Below are positions 9,236-18,317 of a DNA stretch of 64,000 nt, one piece after another; position 1 is the stretch's first letter, and each line of letters begins with the position of its first letter. Made by a program: the position numbers and the translations under genes. Source of the DNA: Acinetobacter gyllenbergii CIP 110306 = MTCC 11365 (GTDB lineage: Bacteria; Pseudomonadota; Gammaproteobacteria; Pseudomonadales; Moraxellaceae); NCBI RefSeq assembly GCF_000413855.1, contig NZ_ATGG01000010.1, positions 80,822-144,821 on the forward strand. Reading direction: 5' to 3'. Under the pieces are notes generated by a model. That model saw only the letters and a list, made by a program, of their open reading frames with translations. It had not been told where the DNA came from and did no database searches.

Positions 9236-9703
9236 TTATTTCTTCTTTTTTGAAATCCACATGGTGATCGTGGCATGGAAAACTTTTTCATTCTGCTGAT
9301 CCACGACATCAACATTGACCAAGTATTCACCAGCTTCGTCCCAATCGTAATGCTCATCAACAGGGCTAGCAATCGCAATCAGATCGGTTTCAGCCTTCTT
9401 TAAATATTCAACCGTCATGCCTTTGGGAATCCAGCGATGGGTTGTGGGTACCGTCACTTCAGTCATGGTCCCACCCGCAAGTTCTGCCATATTACACATC
9501 GCGATTGCATGAACTGTACCAATATGATTCAACACGCTCCGTTTTTTCTTGATACTGATTTTGCAAGAATTGGGTTTTAGCTCCTCAAATAAGGGAGAGA
9601 TACTGCTGAAATACGGTGCTTTAAGGCACAACATTCGGGTGAATGTCCATTTACCTGCTGGTAAGGCCGATACTTTATTCCATAAATCTAAGGTGCTTGC
9701 CAT
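9236..9703 (-). CDS. DUF4442 hotdog-fold thioesterase-like protein
   Basis: A 155-residue protein of the DUF4442 family, related to hotdog-fold acyl-CoA thioesterases (PaaI/YiiD C-terminal type). The segment VLNHIGTVHAIAMCNMAELAGG is the expected active-site helix of that fold. The substrate is unknown; an acyl-CoA is likely from the family and from the desaturase next door. The ATG is preceded by AGGAC. It is divergent from a TetR gene, and two palindromes sit between them, suggesting that this regulator controls it. Confidence 0.78.
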   Translation of the reverse strand: MASTLDLWNKVSALPAGKWTFTRMLCLKAPYFSSISPLFEELKPNSCKISIKKKRSVLNHIGTVHAIAMCNMAELAGGTMTEVTVPTTHRWIPKGMTVEYLKKAETDLIAIASPVDEHYDWDEAGEYLVNVDVVDQQNEKVFHATITMWISKKKK

Positions 9704-9720
9704 TTTAAATGTCCTAATAC

Positions 9721-9755
9721 AGAATTAAATTCTTAAACAGAATACAATTCTGTTT
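9721..9755. promoter_or_regulatory. Paired palindromes, probable TetR operator
   Basis: Two related palindromes: AGAATT-A-AATTCT (9721-9733, perfect) and AAACAGAAT-ACA-ATTCTGTTT (9735-9755, perfect 9-bp arms). They share the AGAAT/ATTCT half-site and lie between the divergent DUF4442 and TetR genes, the standard position for a TetR autoregulatory operator. Confidence 0.7.
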
Positions 9756-9813
9756 ACAAGCTGTGGTCAAGTCATACACAATAGTTCCGATTATTGGTTA
9801 TTTTGATGAAAGC

Positions 9814-10473
9814 ATGCAGGCAGCTCAGCAATTATTAGAACGGTTATATCCACAACGCAGGTCTTTATTAAAACGACAGATTTTGCTGGATGCTTTGTCG
9901 TGCTTTCTTGAATATGGTTTGGACACCACCAGTATTGAAATGATTCGTGACAAATCTGACAGTAGCGTGGGGGCGATTTATCATCATTTTAAGAATAAAG
10001 AAGGGGTGATTGCAGCACTGGTGTTTGCTGCGTTGGATGATCAAGCACAATTGCGTGACCAATACTTAAAAGAAGCAAAATCACTCAAAGAACTACTCTA
10101 TGCGCTGATTTATAGTTATATCGACTGGGTTTCTGATCAGCCCAAGTTTGCGCAGTTCCTATTATTTGCTCACTTGAGTGTACGGCAGGGTGAATATCGA
10201 CAAGTCTTAAATGACAAAAATAAACTGAGAAATCAAAACATCATTGCGCATATTTCCAACTATGCTGATGCCAGTTTATTAAAATCAGTGCCAACAGAGC
10301 TAATGATGTCTTTGGTGATTGGTGCAACTGAAAGTTATTGCCGCGCTTGGCTCTCTGAAAAAGTCGTAACTAATCCCAAAGCGTATCGTGAGACTTTGGC
10401 TCAAGCAGCTTGGGATTCATTACAACATTTGAGCCAAGCTCAATCAGAGAACAACAATCAGGATTATCATTGA
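9814..10473 (+). CDS. TetR-family transcriptional regulator
   Basis: TetR repressor with the N-terminal helix-turn-helix around TSIEMIRDKSDSSVGAIYHH followed by FKNKEGVIAAL. The C-terminal ligand-binding domain is of unknown specificity. The frame is open from a GTG at 9763, but the TetR fold begins only after MQAAQQLLERLYPQRR, so I use the ATG at 9814 (219 residues). The GTG, seven bases after the operator, cannot be excluded. The stop codon overlaps the ATG of the following GFA gene (TGATG), so the two are translationally coupled. It probably represses itself and the divergent DUF4442 gene through the palindromes at 9721-9755. Confidence 0.85.
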   Translation: MQAAQQLLERLYPQRRSLLKRQILLDALSCFLEYGLDTTSIEMIRDKSDSSVGAIYHHFKNKEGVIAALVFAALDDQAQLRDQYLKEAKSLKELLYALIYSYIDWVSDQPKFAQFLLFAHLSVRQGEYRQVLNDKNKLRNQNIIAHISNYADASLLKSVPTELMMSLVIGATESYCRAWLSEKVVTNPKAYRETLAQAAWDSLQHLSQAQSENNNQDYH

Positions 10474-10934
10474 TGAGAACAAACCATCAGAAGATACAAT
10501 TTACAGGGGCTTGTCTGTGTGGCGCGATCAGCTTTCAGTTTCATCTCGCAAACATCAAAATGATGTATCGTTGTTATTGCAGCCTATGCCGTAAGCAGAG
10601 TGGTGCTGCATCAAATGCCGCAACTTTTGTACAGACGGAATCCTTTCAATGGCAGCAAGGTCAGTCATTGATTGAGACTTATATTAAAGATACCGGTTTT
10701 AATAGTAGTTTCTGTAGGCAATGTGGATCACCTGTACCGAATGCGCTAACGATCAACCCAAAGGTGATGTGGATTCCTTTGGGACTGGTTCAGGAGGATT
10801 TTAGCCCAGAGCTTGAACTAAATTTTTGTGTGAATTCTAAAGTGAGTTGGGCCGAAACTCATCAAAAACTTAGTGAATTTGATGAGCTGCCTAATGCTAT
10901 TGAGTTGACGCATTATTTTGAAATCAATCAATAA
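10473..10934 (+). CDS. GFA (glutathione-dependent formaldehyde-activating) family zinc protein
   Basis: A 153-residue GFA/Mss4-like zinc protein. Zinc-ligand cysteines are seen in GACLCGAISF, YCSLCRKQSGA and FCRQCGSPVP. Members include the original glutathione-formaldehyde condensing enzyme, but most are uncharacterised, so no reaction is claimed. The start is the ATG at 10473, which overlaps the TetR stop codon and follows an AGGA at 10460-10463. An earlier in-frame TTG at 10410 lies inside the TetR gene and is not needed. Confidence 0.82.
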   Translation: MRTNHQKIQFTGACLCGAISFQFHLANIKMMYRCYCSLCRKQSGAASNAATFVQTESFQWQQGQSLIETYIKDTGFNSSFCRQCGSPVPNALTINPKVMWIPLGLVQEDFSPELELNFCVNSKVSWAETHQKLSEFDELPNAIELTHYFEINQ

Positions 10935-10960
10935 AAAGCCGAATGCGAACATTCGGCTTT
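10935..10960. terminator. Terminator between GFA gene and TonB receptor 1
   Basis: AAAGCCGAATG / CATTCGGCTTT stem of 11 bp with a CGAA loop on the plus strand. The longer U tail is on the minus strand, so it mainly ends the receptor gene; it may also serve the GFA gene. Confidence 0.85.
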
Positions 10961-10966
10961 AGAGTG

Positions 10967-13126
10967 TTAGAAATCAAACGAGGTTTGTAAATAGTAGGTA
11001 CGAGAAGGACCCACGTAGATGCCGCCAACCTGATCTGCGGAACGGGTGTAATAGTCATGATTAAATAGGTTTTTCACACCTAAGCCAACTTTTAAGCCTG
11101 ATAGAGAGGTATCAGCAAAGTCATAAGCGGCACGAACACCAACGATACCGTAGCCCGGAATATTGCCATAACGACCCGTACCATCATTGTTATTTCCTGA
11201 GGCAGTTTGACGCGACTGCGCATAGAGATTGGTGTTGAAGGTCCATTGATCACGTTTGTAGTCCACACCCGCATTGCCAACCCAGTTCGAATAGAAATCT
11301 AATTCATTGCCTGAGTCTTGACCTGCCGACGCGGTTGCTTTGGTATAGGTGGTATTGGCATACATCGAGATATTGGCTAGCGTATCATTGATTGCGCCTA
11401 GATTATATTTAAAGCCGAGTTCAGCACCTTTATGTTTGGTTGCACCCAAATTTGAATAGGTTTGTGTTGCATCATCACGCTTGAGCTGATCGGCGAAATC
11501 AATATAGAACAGGGTGAATTCAAGTGATAAATAATCATCCATATAATGGGTGCCGATTTCATAATTATCTGCTTTTTCAGGATTTAAACCATCCATGGTC
11601 AGATAAGCACCTCTGGCATTGGTATTGGCCATTTGACTATATTGCAGTGGTGCAAATGATTTGCCATAGTTGGCAAAGATATTCCATTGATCATTGGCTT
11701 TGTACATCACCGCAAAGCTTGGCAGCACAGCGTCATAGGACTTGCTGGCATTGACCCCATTTAGAACAGAATAATCACGGTTTAACTTATACATGTTTTC
11801 ATTGGTTTTAATTCGCTCGAAACGAATCCCTGGCGTGAAGGACCATGCGCCTAAATCGGTACGGTTATCGACATAGACAGCATGTGCTTCAGTGTCTCCA
11901 TCCGCTTTGGTCCAGCCATAAAAATCAGTTGGGCCTGTGTCACTGTTATAATTGGCACGATCAACGGATTCACTGCTCGTTTCTTTTAGATAGCGATAAC
12001 CAACAGACACTTCATTCAGCGTATCGCCCAACTGAAATGCATGTGAATAACGCGGTTCAATGGCAGTCACTTTATAATCACGTGGGGCGATCTGATAGAG
12101 ACTAGAACCGCTGCGTTCTACACCTGCATCACGATAACTGTCGAGGTGGTAAGCGAGAACCTCAAAGGCATTGTTGTCTTTTTTATAATTATATTTGAGT
12201 GAGATATCATTACGGTTGCCTTCCATATAGTCATGGTTGCGTAAAGACTGATAGGGGTTTTGCGCATACTGTGCAGGGGTTAAACCGCCAGGCATATCGA
12301 CCTTGGCTTCATAACGATGTAGATTCGCTTCAATGCTTGAATAATCATCTAAGGCATATCGGGCTTTTAAACGTAGATCATTGATATTGGCATAGTCATT
12401 TTGATCGCGATACCCATCACCATTCACCCCAGAGTAGAGCAAAGCAAGACCGAGGCCATTGTCTAACGTTGTGCCAACAAAAAGATTGGGATTGACTTTT
12501 AAGTTGCCATTTTCAGCCACTTCTGTGGTCATGCCAATACTGGCTGCGAAATTTTCTGAAATGCTGCGCGTATTAAAATTGATAATCCCACCAACGTTTT
12601 GCGGCCCAAAGCGGACGGAACCTGCACCACGAACTACATCAATCGACTCCATATTACCTAAAGTCGTTGGGGCTAATGAAAGTTGGGGTTGTCCATAGGG
12701 TGCTACCGCTAAAGGTACGCCATCGATCATCAATTGCGAACGGGGTGAAAATCTTGAGGTCAGACCACGAACACCAATACTTAAAGATGCATCGCTGCCA
12801 GAGGTGCCCGAATTTTCAGAAACCTGAACACCGGGAACGGTACGCAGCGCTTCTTTAACTGAGGTTGTACCGCGTGCTTCCAAACTTTGTTGATCAACTA
12901 CAGTACGGGCACCGGGATGGTTGAGCACTTTTTTGGCATTGGCTTGTTCTAACCAGTTGCCCTCAGCTTGGATGGAAATGGTTGCCAGTGTTTGTATGGT
13001 ATTGCTTTGGCTGTCATCTGCAAATGTTGTCGTCGCAACGCAGCTGATCAGTGCTGTGATAGCACAGCTTAGGGTAGAGGGTTTAAATTTTGAAAAAGCA
13101 ACAGGATGAGAAAACGAACACTTCAT
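10967..13126 (-). CDS. TonB-dependent siderophore receptor, FecA-like (copy 1)
   Basis: Outer-membrane TonB-dependent receptor, probably for a ferric chelate. After a 36-residue signal peptide ending TFA comes a TonB-box-like stretch (TLATISIQA). A plug domain follows (VRGLTSRFSPRSQLMIDGVP; VRGAGSVRFGPQNVGGIINF), then a 22-strand-type barrel ending in aromatic F (YYLQTSFDF). There is no N-terminal STN signalling domain, so it is not of the FecIR trans-signalling type. The start at 13126 gives a signal peptide exactly as long as that of the neighbouring paralogue; an ATG at 13144 would add six residues. A candidate Fur box lies upstream at 13184-13202. Substrate unknown; FecA-like plug motifs suggest a ferric citrate/carboxylate chelate, as inference only. 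Confidence 0.9.
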   Translation of the reverse strand: MKCSFSHPVAFSKFKPSTLSCAITALISCVATTTFADDSQSNTIQTLATISIQAEGNWLEQANAKKVLNHPGARTVVDQQSLEARGTTSVKEALRTVPGVQVSENSGTSGSDASLSIGVRGLTSRFSPRSQLMIDGVPLAVAPYGQPQLSLAPTTLGNMESIDVVRGAGSVRFGPQNVGGIINFNTRSISENFAASIGMTTEVAENGNLKVNPNLFVGTTLDNGLGLALLYSGVNGDGYRDQNDYANINDLRLKARYALDDYSSIEANLHRYEAKVDMPGGLTPAQYAQNPYQSLRNHDYMEGNRNDISLKYNYKKDNNAFEVLAYHLDSYRDAGVERSGSSLYQIAPRDYKVTAIEPRYSHAFQLGDTLNEVSVGYRYLKETSSESVDRANYNSDTGPTDFYGWTKADGDTEAHAVYVDNRTDLGAWSFTPGIRFERIKTNENMYKLNRDYSVLNGVNASKSYDAVLPSFAVMYKANDQWNIFANYGKSFAPLQYSQMANTNARGAYLTMDGLNPEKADNYEIGTHYMDDYLSLEFTLFYIDFADQLKRDDATQTYSNLGATKHKGAELGFKYNLGAINDTLANISMYANTTYTKATASAGQDSGNELDFYSNWVGNAGVDYKRDQWTFNTNLYAQSRQTASGNNNDGTGRYGNIPGYGIVGVRAAYDFADTSLSGLKVGLGVKNLFNHDYYTRSADQVGGIYVGPSRTYYLQTSFDF

Positions 13127-13183
13127 AAGTTGATTGCCGAGCATCTGAAATTGGAGGAGTTATTTTGCGCCGCTATATTAATT

Positions 13184-13202
13184 GATTATAATTCTCATTT
13201 AT
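13184..13202 (-). promoter_or_regulatory. Candidate Fur box upstream of receptor 1
   Basis: Read on the minus strand, ATAAATGAGAATTATAATC matches the 19-bp Fur consensus (GATAATGATAATCATTATC) at 13 of 19 positions. It lies 58 bp upstream of the start codon at 13126. Confidence 0.55.
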
Positions 13203-13351
13203 AGTTATTGTTTAGCTAAAATTAATTCAATTATTACATAAAAGATATAATTTTTTTTGCTAAGAGAGAAATGTAGCGAGATAGACTGAATAAAAGTGTT
13301 GATTTAATTAAGGTTGTTGGTTTGGGGTATTATCCACTGCAAAAGAGATAA

Positions 13352-13379
13352 AAACGCCGAACTTAAACGTTCGGCGTTT
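13352..13379 (-). terminator. Terminator of TonB receptor 2
   Basis: AAACGCCGAAC / GTTCGGCGTTT stem with a U tail on the minus strand, directly after the stop codon at 13385. Confidence 0.85.
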
Positions 13380-13384
13380 GATAT

Positions 13385-15592
13385 TTAGAAATCATATGAA
13401 GTTTGCAGGAACAAGGTCCGCGGTTGACCCACATATTTCCCCCCTGTAGAGTCAGATGAGCGGGTATAGTATTGCTTGTCAAACACATTCTTTATCCCAC
13501 CCGCTATTTTTAAGCCTTTGAGCTGATTACTAAAGTCATAGCCTGTGCGTACGGCAAAAGTTGAGTAACCTGGAATATCACCCGTGCGACCATCTGCAGT
13601 TTCTTGGGTTTGATAAATATCACCTGAACCCGGCGCATGTTGTTTTGATTGTGCAAACATATCTGCATTCACTGACCATTGATCAACTTGATAGGCTAAA
13701 CCGAGGTTACCGACGTGGCGTGAATAAAAAGGCAAGTCTTTGCCTTCAAACTTACCAGCTTCAGAAGTTGCTTTGGTAAAGGTGTAATTTCCGTAGACCT
13801 TGAGTCCCTCTAGTGCATCAGCGAGTTGACCGAAATCATAACTGAGCCCAGTTTCAACACCTTTATGGCTGGTTGCACCCAAGTTTGTCCAAATTCCAGT
13901 CCCAATTGCATCAGGACGTTCTAACATCAGTTCTTTATCAAAATCTAAATAAAACACCGTCAATTCAGCACTTAGACCATTGCCTAAATACTTGGTTCCG
14001 ATTTCATAGTTTTTAGATTTTTCAGGATGCAAGCCATCAAGCGTGGTAGAAGCAATATTGGTCTTCTTGTCAACGGTTACTAACTGGTTATATTGCTGTG
14101 GGCCAAATGACACACCTGCATTGGCAAATATATTCCAGTTCTCATTGGCTTTATACAGCACCGATAGGCTCGGCAAGAATTCTTCTGACTTGATTTTTGG
14201 GTGAACTGTATTGGTGGCGGTACCATCTTGATAAGCTGTGAAATCATTGTGCGTATCAATCGATTCAAACCGAACCCCAGGCGTAATCACCCAATTCGCG
14301 AGGCCAAAACGGTTGTCGATATAAATGGCGTGCGCTTTGGTACCGCCGTCACTGGTGGTGTTGGCGATACGTTCACCAGGTTTCCCTGTGAGGGTGTTGT
14401 AAGAAGCTGTGCGTCCAGAGAACTCAGAACTTTCTTCCTGTAAATAACGATAGCCAACAGTCACTTCATTATCCATACCTGCCCAACTGTAGGCACGTGA
14501 ATAACGTGGTTCAATGCCGAAATAATTATAATCACGTGGTGAGTTACTGAGTGTATTGGTACCTTTATTACCAATGGACTCTAAGTCGCTGGTACGAAAA
14601 GAGTCAACGTAATAACCCAATACTTCAAAGTTATTCAATTCATCTTTATGGCTATATTTCACAGAAATATCGGAACGGCGGCCTGCGAAATAGTTGCGGC
14701 TTTGATTGGATTGATACGGATTATCAGCAAATTGTGCTGCCGTTAAACCTTCAGGCATTTCACCACGGCCTTCATAATGATGTAGATTGACGGCAATCGC
14801 ATCCTGATCGGTCCATTGGTAGGCGGTTTTTAACATGACATCATCAATATCAATTTTATTATTGGCTTCACGATAGCCATCACCTTTGCTGCCTGAATAC
14901 AGTAAGGCCAGCCCTAAACCATTATCGAGTGTGCCGCCAATAAACAGATTCGGTGTGTACTTGAGTTGGTCTGTCCCCGTTGCAAATTCAGTGGTTAAAC
15001 CGACTGAACCTGAAAATTCTTTGGGGATTGCCCGTGTTGTAAAGTTGATAATCCCACCGACATTTTGTGGCCCAAAGCGAACTGAACCTGCACCACGCAC
15101 CACGTCTACAGACTCAATATTACCCATTGATACAGGCGCTAAAGATAATTGTGGCTGACCATAAGGCGCGAATGAGAGCGGTACACCATCCATGAGAACG
15201 GTAGAACGTGGGGAGAGGCGTGAGGTAAGCCCGCGTACCCCAATATTTAAAGAAACATCACTGCCACCCGTACCATTGCTGTCTTGGACTTGCACTCCGG
15301 GAATTTGTTTTAAAGCATCACGAATAGAAGTCGTGGCAACCTCATCTAAACGTTTGCGGTCAATAATGCTGCGTGCGCCTGCATGTTGTTGAACTTTTTC
15401 AGCATTGGCATTGTCCAGCCAATTGCCTTGCGCCTGAATGGAAATTGTTGCAAGCGTTTGCGTTTCAGCGGGTTGTGCTTCATCGGCAAAAACAGCTTGA
15501 GATAACCCAAGTAATGAAATGGTGATGGCAAGACTGAGAGAGGAAGGCTGGAACTGTATTAATGAAGCAGCAGAACGAGATGCAATTTTCAT
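13385..15592 (-). CDS. TonB-dependent siderophore receptor, FecA-like (copy 2)
   Basis: Paralogue of the preceding receptor with the same organisation: 36-residue signal peptide ending VFA, TLATISIQAQGNW after the cleavage site, and a plug with VRGLTSRLSPRS and VRGAGSVRFGPQNVGGIINF. The barrel ends in FLQTSYDF. Plug regions are nearly identical between the two copies and the barrels diverge, as expected for duplication followed by ligand specialisation. The ATG at 15592 is used; the frame is open to a TTG at 15604. It has its own terminator and its own candidate Fur box, so the two genes appear to be separately transcribed rather than an operon. Confidence 0.9.
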   Translation of the reverse strand: MKIASRSAASLIQFQPSSLSLAITISLLGLSQAVFADEAQPAETQTLATISIQAQGNWLDNANAEKVQQHAGARSIIDRKRLDEVATTSIRDALKQIPGVQVQDSNGTGGSDVSLNIGVRGLTSRLSPRSTVLMDGVPLSFAPYGQPQLSLAPVSMGNIESVDVVRGAGSVRFGPQNVGGIINFTTRAIPKEFSGSVGLTTEFATGTDQLKYTPNLFIGGTLDNGLGLALLYSGSKGDGYREANNKIDIDDVMLKTAYQWTDQDAIAVNLHHYEGRGEMPEGLTAAQFADNPYQSNQSRNYFAGRRSDISVKYSHKDELNNFEVLGYYVDSFRTSDLESIGNKGTNTLSNSPRDYNYFGIEPRYSRAYSWAGMDNEVTVGYRYLQEESSEFSGRTASYNTLTGKPGERIANTTSDGGTKAHAIYIDNRFGLANWVITPGVRFESIDTHNDFTAYQDGTATNTVHPKIKSEEFLPSLSVLYKANENWNIFANAGVSFGPQQYNQLVTVDKKTNIASTTLDGLHPEKSKNYEIGTKYLGNGLSAELTVFYLDFDKELMLERPDAIGTGIWTNLGATSHKGVETGLSYDFGQLADALEGLKVYGNYTFTKATSEAGKFEGKDLPFYSRHVGNLGLAYQVDQWSVNADMFAQSKQHAPGSGDIYQTQETADGRTGDIPGYSTFAVRTGYDFSNQLKGLKIAGGIKNVFDKQYYTRSSDSTGGKYVGQPRTLFLQTSYDF

Positions 15593-15651
15593 AACTGTGG
15601 TCAATACTGTAAATTTCCCGAATCTTAATCAGTTATTGCACCGAATGAAAT

Positions 15652-15670
15652 AAGAACGATTATCACTTAT
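15652..15670 (-). promoter_or_regulatory. Candidate Fur box upstream of receptor 2
   Basis: Read on the minus strand, ATAAGTGATAATCGTTCTT contains the intact core TGATAATC and matches the Fur consensus at 12 of 19 positions, 60 bp upstream of the receptor start. Confidence 0.55.
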
Positions 15671-15733
15671 AACTATGAAATGAGTTAAGTTAATTGTTTT
15701 TTACTCAAAATATTTTTGGCTATTTCAAACAAT

Positions 15734-15761
15734 AAAAAACCGTGCTTAAGCACGGCTTTTT
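15734..15761. terminator. Terminator of SIMPL-domain gene
   Basis: Perfect palindrome CCGTGCTTAAGCACGG flanked by A and T runs. It ends the minus-strand SIMPL gene, whose stop is at 15778. Confidence 0.85.
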
Positions 15762-15777
15762 GTTATTGTCAGAGCAA

Positions 15778-16479
15778 TTATTTAAATTGGATTGAACCAT
15801 TGGCACTGACCGTGATTTTTGATTCACCTGCTGCCATATCCTGAGCAGGGGCTGCTTCAGCCATGGCAAACTTGGCCATGCCACCGCGCATCATTGGTTG
15901 CGGGAAGTAGTTGCTGGTATTCAGATTTAAACTGACAAGGTTATATTGGCCTTTATTCCATGCTTGGGTGATGGCTTGTGCACGTTGTTGAAAGTTCTTT
16001 GATGCTTCGATCATCAGCTCATTTTCAACTTTTTTACGTTGCTCATCCGATACGGTGAAATTAATCGACTGGGTCTGGAAACTTTGCTGTAATTCGCTGA
16101 TCAACTGGCTTGCGGCTTTAAAGTCTTTACTTTCCAGCTGGATTTCTGCGCGAGCACGCCATTCTTTCAATTTATTGCTGTCATTGTCATACACGGGGTA
16201 AGTACTTTGGGCACCTGTTTCGACTTTGACCTGTGAATATTTACGTGCAATTGCTTGCGCTTGATTCATCAGCTGGTTGATCTGATTAGAGAGTTCAGCA
16301 GGTTGTTTATGACTTTTCTCAATAAACAGAACGGCACGCATTTCATCATTGGCAACCTGTCGTGAGGCATCCGCTTGGATATTGACGATGTTGTAGTTCA
16401 AGTTCTCCGTCTCGTGAGCAAAAAGGCTTGGGCTCAATGCTGCCCCGATCATTAATGTAGCAAGTGCTAAAGTACGCAT
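15778..16479 (-). CDS. SIMPL-domain (DUF541) periplasmic protein
   Basis: A 233-residue exported protein of the SIMPL/DUF541 family (BP26, YggE). E. coli YggE affects oxidative stress; a molecular role is not established. Signal peptide: MRTLALATLMIGAALSPSLFA. The body shows the alternating helical and strand pattern of the family and ends in SKITVSANGSIQF, which matches the usual VSVSVSVSFEI-type C-terminus. The ATG is preceded by AAGGAC. It is separated from dat by a 464-bp divergent intergenic region. Confidence 0.82.
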   Translation of the reverse strand: MRTLALATLMIGAALSPSLFAHETENLNYNIVNIQADASRQVANDEMRAVLFIEKSHKQPAELSNQINQLMNQAQAIARKYSQVKVETGAQSTYPVYDNDSNKLKEWRARAEIQLESKDFKAASQLISELQQSFQTQSINFTVSDEQRKKVENELMIEASKNFQQRAQAITQAWNKGQYNLVSLNLNTSNYFPQPMMRGGMAKFAMAEAAPAQDMAAGESKITVSANGSIQFK

Positions 16480-16943
16480 AAAAATGTCCTTAGAATTTGA
16501 TATCGAAAATTTATTTTTACCAGTTCGATATTAAAAAGAACTGATGGGGAACTTCTGCATATTTTGTGGTGACTTTGTAAGAGATTAGCAGTGTTTTGCA
16601 ACAGAAAAATAAAACAAAAGATATTAAAAATCAGTTTATTAGATGGGGTAATTTGACCATTTATCTAAAAACGCAGGCGGGATTAAAAAAAGCTTACTTT
16701 CTTTAGCTTGTCACATAGTATGATGATAATCCATCATAGTTATTGGAATGAAATATTTTTTCAATAATTTAGATGCATGTAAGACACAAAAAGTGTTTAT
16801 TTTATTTCAAAATTAGGTATCATCTCGCTCCTAGTTGAAAGATATAAACAAGTGTCTGCACTAGATTCTAAAAAGCACCGAGTCAAACGACCGCAAGTCA
16901 CCAGACTTATTTCTTTTACCCATATCAGAGATGGTAATTCGAT
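16480..16943. other. 464-bp divergent intergenic region (SIMPL / dat)
   Basis: AT-rich region holding the promoters of the SIMPL gene and of dat-ddc. The only strong structure is the inverted repeat at 16719-16738 listed separately. No small ORF with a ribosome binding site was recognised. Confidence 0.6.
16719..16738. promoter_or_regulatory. Inverted repeat upstream of dat-ddc (Fur-like)
   Basis: TATGATG-ATAATC-CATCATA has 7-bp perfect arms. The embedded TGATAATC core matches the Fur consensus at 12 of 19 positions. It lies about 205 bp upstream of dat. It may be an operator (Fur or another dimeric regulator) or a weak hairpin. Confidence 0.4.
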
Positions 16944-18314
16944 ATGAGCGTTACTTCCGTAAATCCTGCCGCTAATGCAACTAACGAATATTATCTGACT
17001 CGCCAAAGTCAGATGGAATCGAATGTTCGTAGTTATCCACGTAAATTACCGTTAGCGATAGCAAAAGCACAAGGCTGTTGGGTTACTGATGTTGAAGGTA
17101 CAGAGTACCTTGATTGTTTAGCTGGGGCAGGAACATTGGCTTTGGGCCATAATCATCCTGCGGTGATTCAAAGTATTCAAGACACATTGGCAAGCGGTTT
17201 GCCATTGCATACTTTAGACTTAACGACTCCTTTAAAAGATGCGTTTACTGAAGCGCTTTTGGCTTATTTGCCAGGCGGTCAAGAAGAATATTGCCTACAA
17301 TTCTGTGGTCCATCTGGTGCAGATGGTACAGAAGCAGCGATTAAATTAGCGAAAACTTATACGGGTCGTAGCACAGTGATTAGTTTCTCTGGTGGCTACC
17401 ATGGTATGACGCACGGCGCGCTTGCAATGACAGGTAACCTGTCAGCGAAGAATGCGGTGAATGGCTTAATGCCAGGCGTGCAATTTATGCCATACCCACA
17501 TGAATATCGTTGCCCACTTGGTTTAGGTGGGGAGGCAGGTGTTGACGCTTTAACTTACTTCTTTGAAAACTTCATCGAAGATGTTGAAAGTGGTGTAACT
17601 AAGCCTGCAGCTGTGATCCTTGAAGCGATTCAAGGTGAAGGTGGTGTTGTTACTGCACCAGTAAAATGGTTGCAAAAAATCCGTGAAGTGACTGAAAAGC
17701 ACAACATCGTTTTAATCTTGGACGAAGTTCAAGCTGGTTTTGCACGTTCAGGTAAAATGTTTGCCTTTGAACATGCTGGAATCGAGCCTGATGTTGTGGT
17801 GATGTCTAAAGCGGTCGGTGGTAGCTTACCACTTGCAGTATTAGGTATTAAACGTAAGTTTGATGCTTGGCAGCCTGCGGGTCACACGGGTACTTTCCGT
17901 GGTAACCAACTTGCGATGGGTACAGGTTTAGCATCACTTCAAGTGATCAAAGAACAAAACCTTGCTCAAAATGCGCAAGAGCGTGGTGATTTCTTACAAG
18001 CTGAGTTCAAGAAACTTGCGCAAGAATTCCCATGTATTGGTAACGTACGTGGTCGTGGTTTGATGATCGGTGTAGAGATCGTTGACGAGCGTAAACCTGC
18101 GGACCATATGGGTTCATTACCTGCGGACGCTCAATTGGCTGCTGCAATTCAGACGGCTTGTTTCAACAATAAATTATTGCTTGAAAAAGGTGGTCGTAAC
18201 GGTACAGTTATCCGTTTACTTTGCCCGTTGATTATCAATCAAGAAGAATGCGTAGAGGCGGTTGCTCGCTTCAAGAAAGCTGTTGCTGAAGCATTAAAAG
18301 CAGTACGAGGCTAA
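16944..18314 (+). CDS. dat: Diaminobutyrate-2-oxoglutarate aminotransferase
   Basis: PLP-dependent class III aminotransferase making L-2,4-diaminobutyrate from aspartate semialdehyde with glutamate as amino donor. This is the first step of the 1,3-diaminopropane pathway known from Acinetobacter. PLP motifs: [15 protein letters not shown] (phosphate cup), [13 protein letters not shown] (the Asp that holds the pyridine nitrogen), and [15 protein letters not shown] (Schiff-base lysine). 456 residues, the usual length. The ATG at 16944 has GAGATGG upstream. It is followed after three bases by ddc, so the two form an operon. Confidence 0.95.
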   Translation: MSVTSVNPAANATNEYYLTRQSQMESNVRSYPRKLPLAIAKAQGCWVTDVEGTEYLDCLAGAGTLALGHNHPAVIQSIQDTLASGLPLHTLDLTTPLKDAFTEALLAYLPGGQEEYCLQFCGPSGADGTEAAIKLAKTYTGRSTVISFSGGYHGMTHGALAMTGNLSAKNAVNGLMPGVQFMPYPHEYRCPLGLGGEAGVDALTYFFENFIEDVESGVTKPAAVILEAIQGEGGVVTAPVKWLQKIREVTEKHNIVLILDEVQAGFARSGKMFAFEHAGIEPDVVVMSKAVGGSLPLAVLGIKRKFDAWQPAGHTGTFRGNQLAMGTGLASLQVIKEQNLAQNAQERGDFLQAEFKKLAQEFPCIGNVRGRGLMIGVEIVDERKPADHMGSLPADAQLAAAIQTACFNNKLLLEKGGRNGTVIRLLCPLIINQEECVEAVARFKKAVAEALKAVRG

Positions 18315-18317
18315 TTC

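Noticed and set aside
16797..17006. 69-codon minus-strand open frame over the dat start
   Set aside because: No ribosome binding site, overlaps the dat leader and start, unlikely coding.
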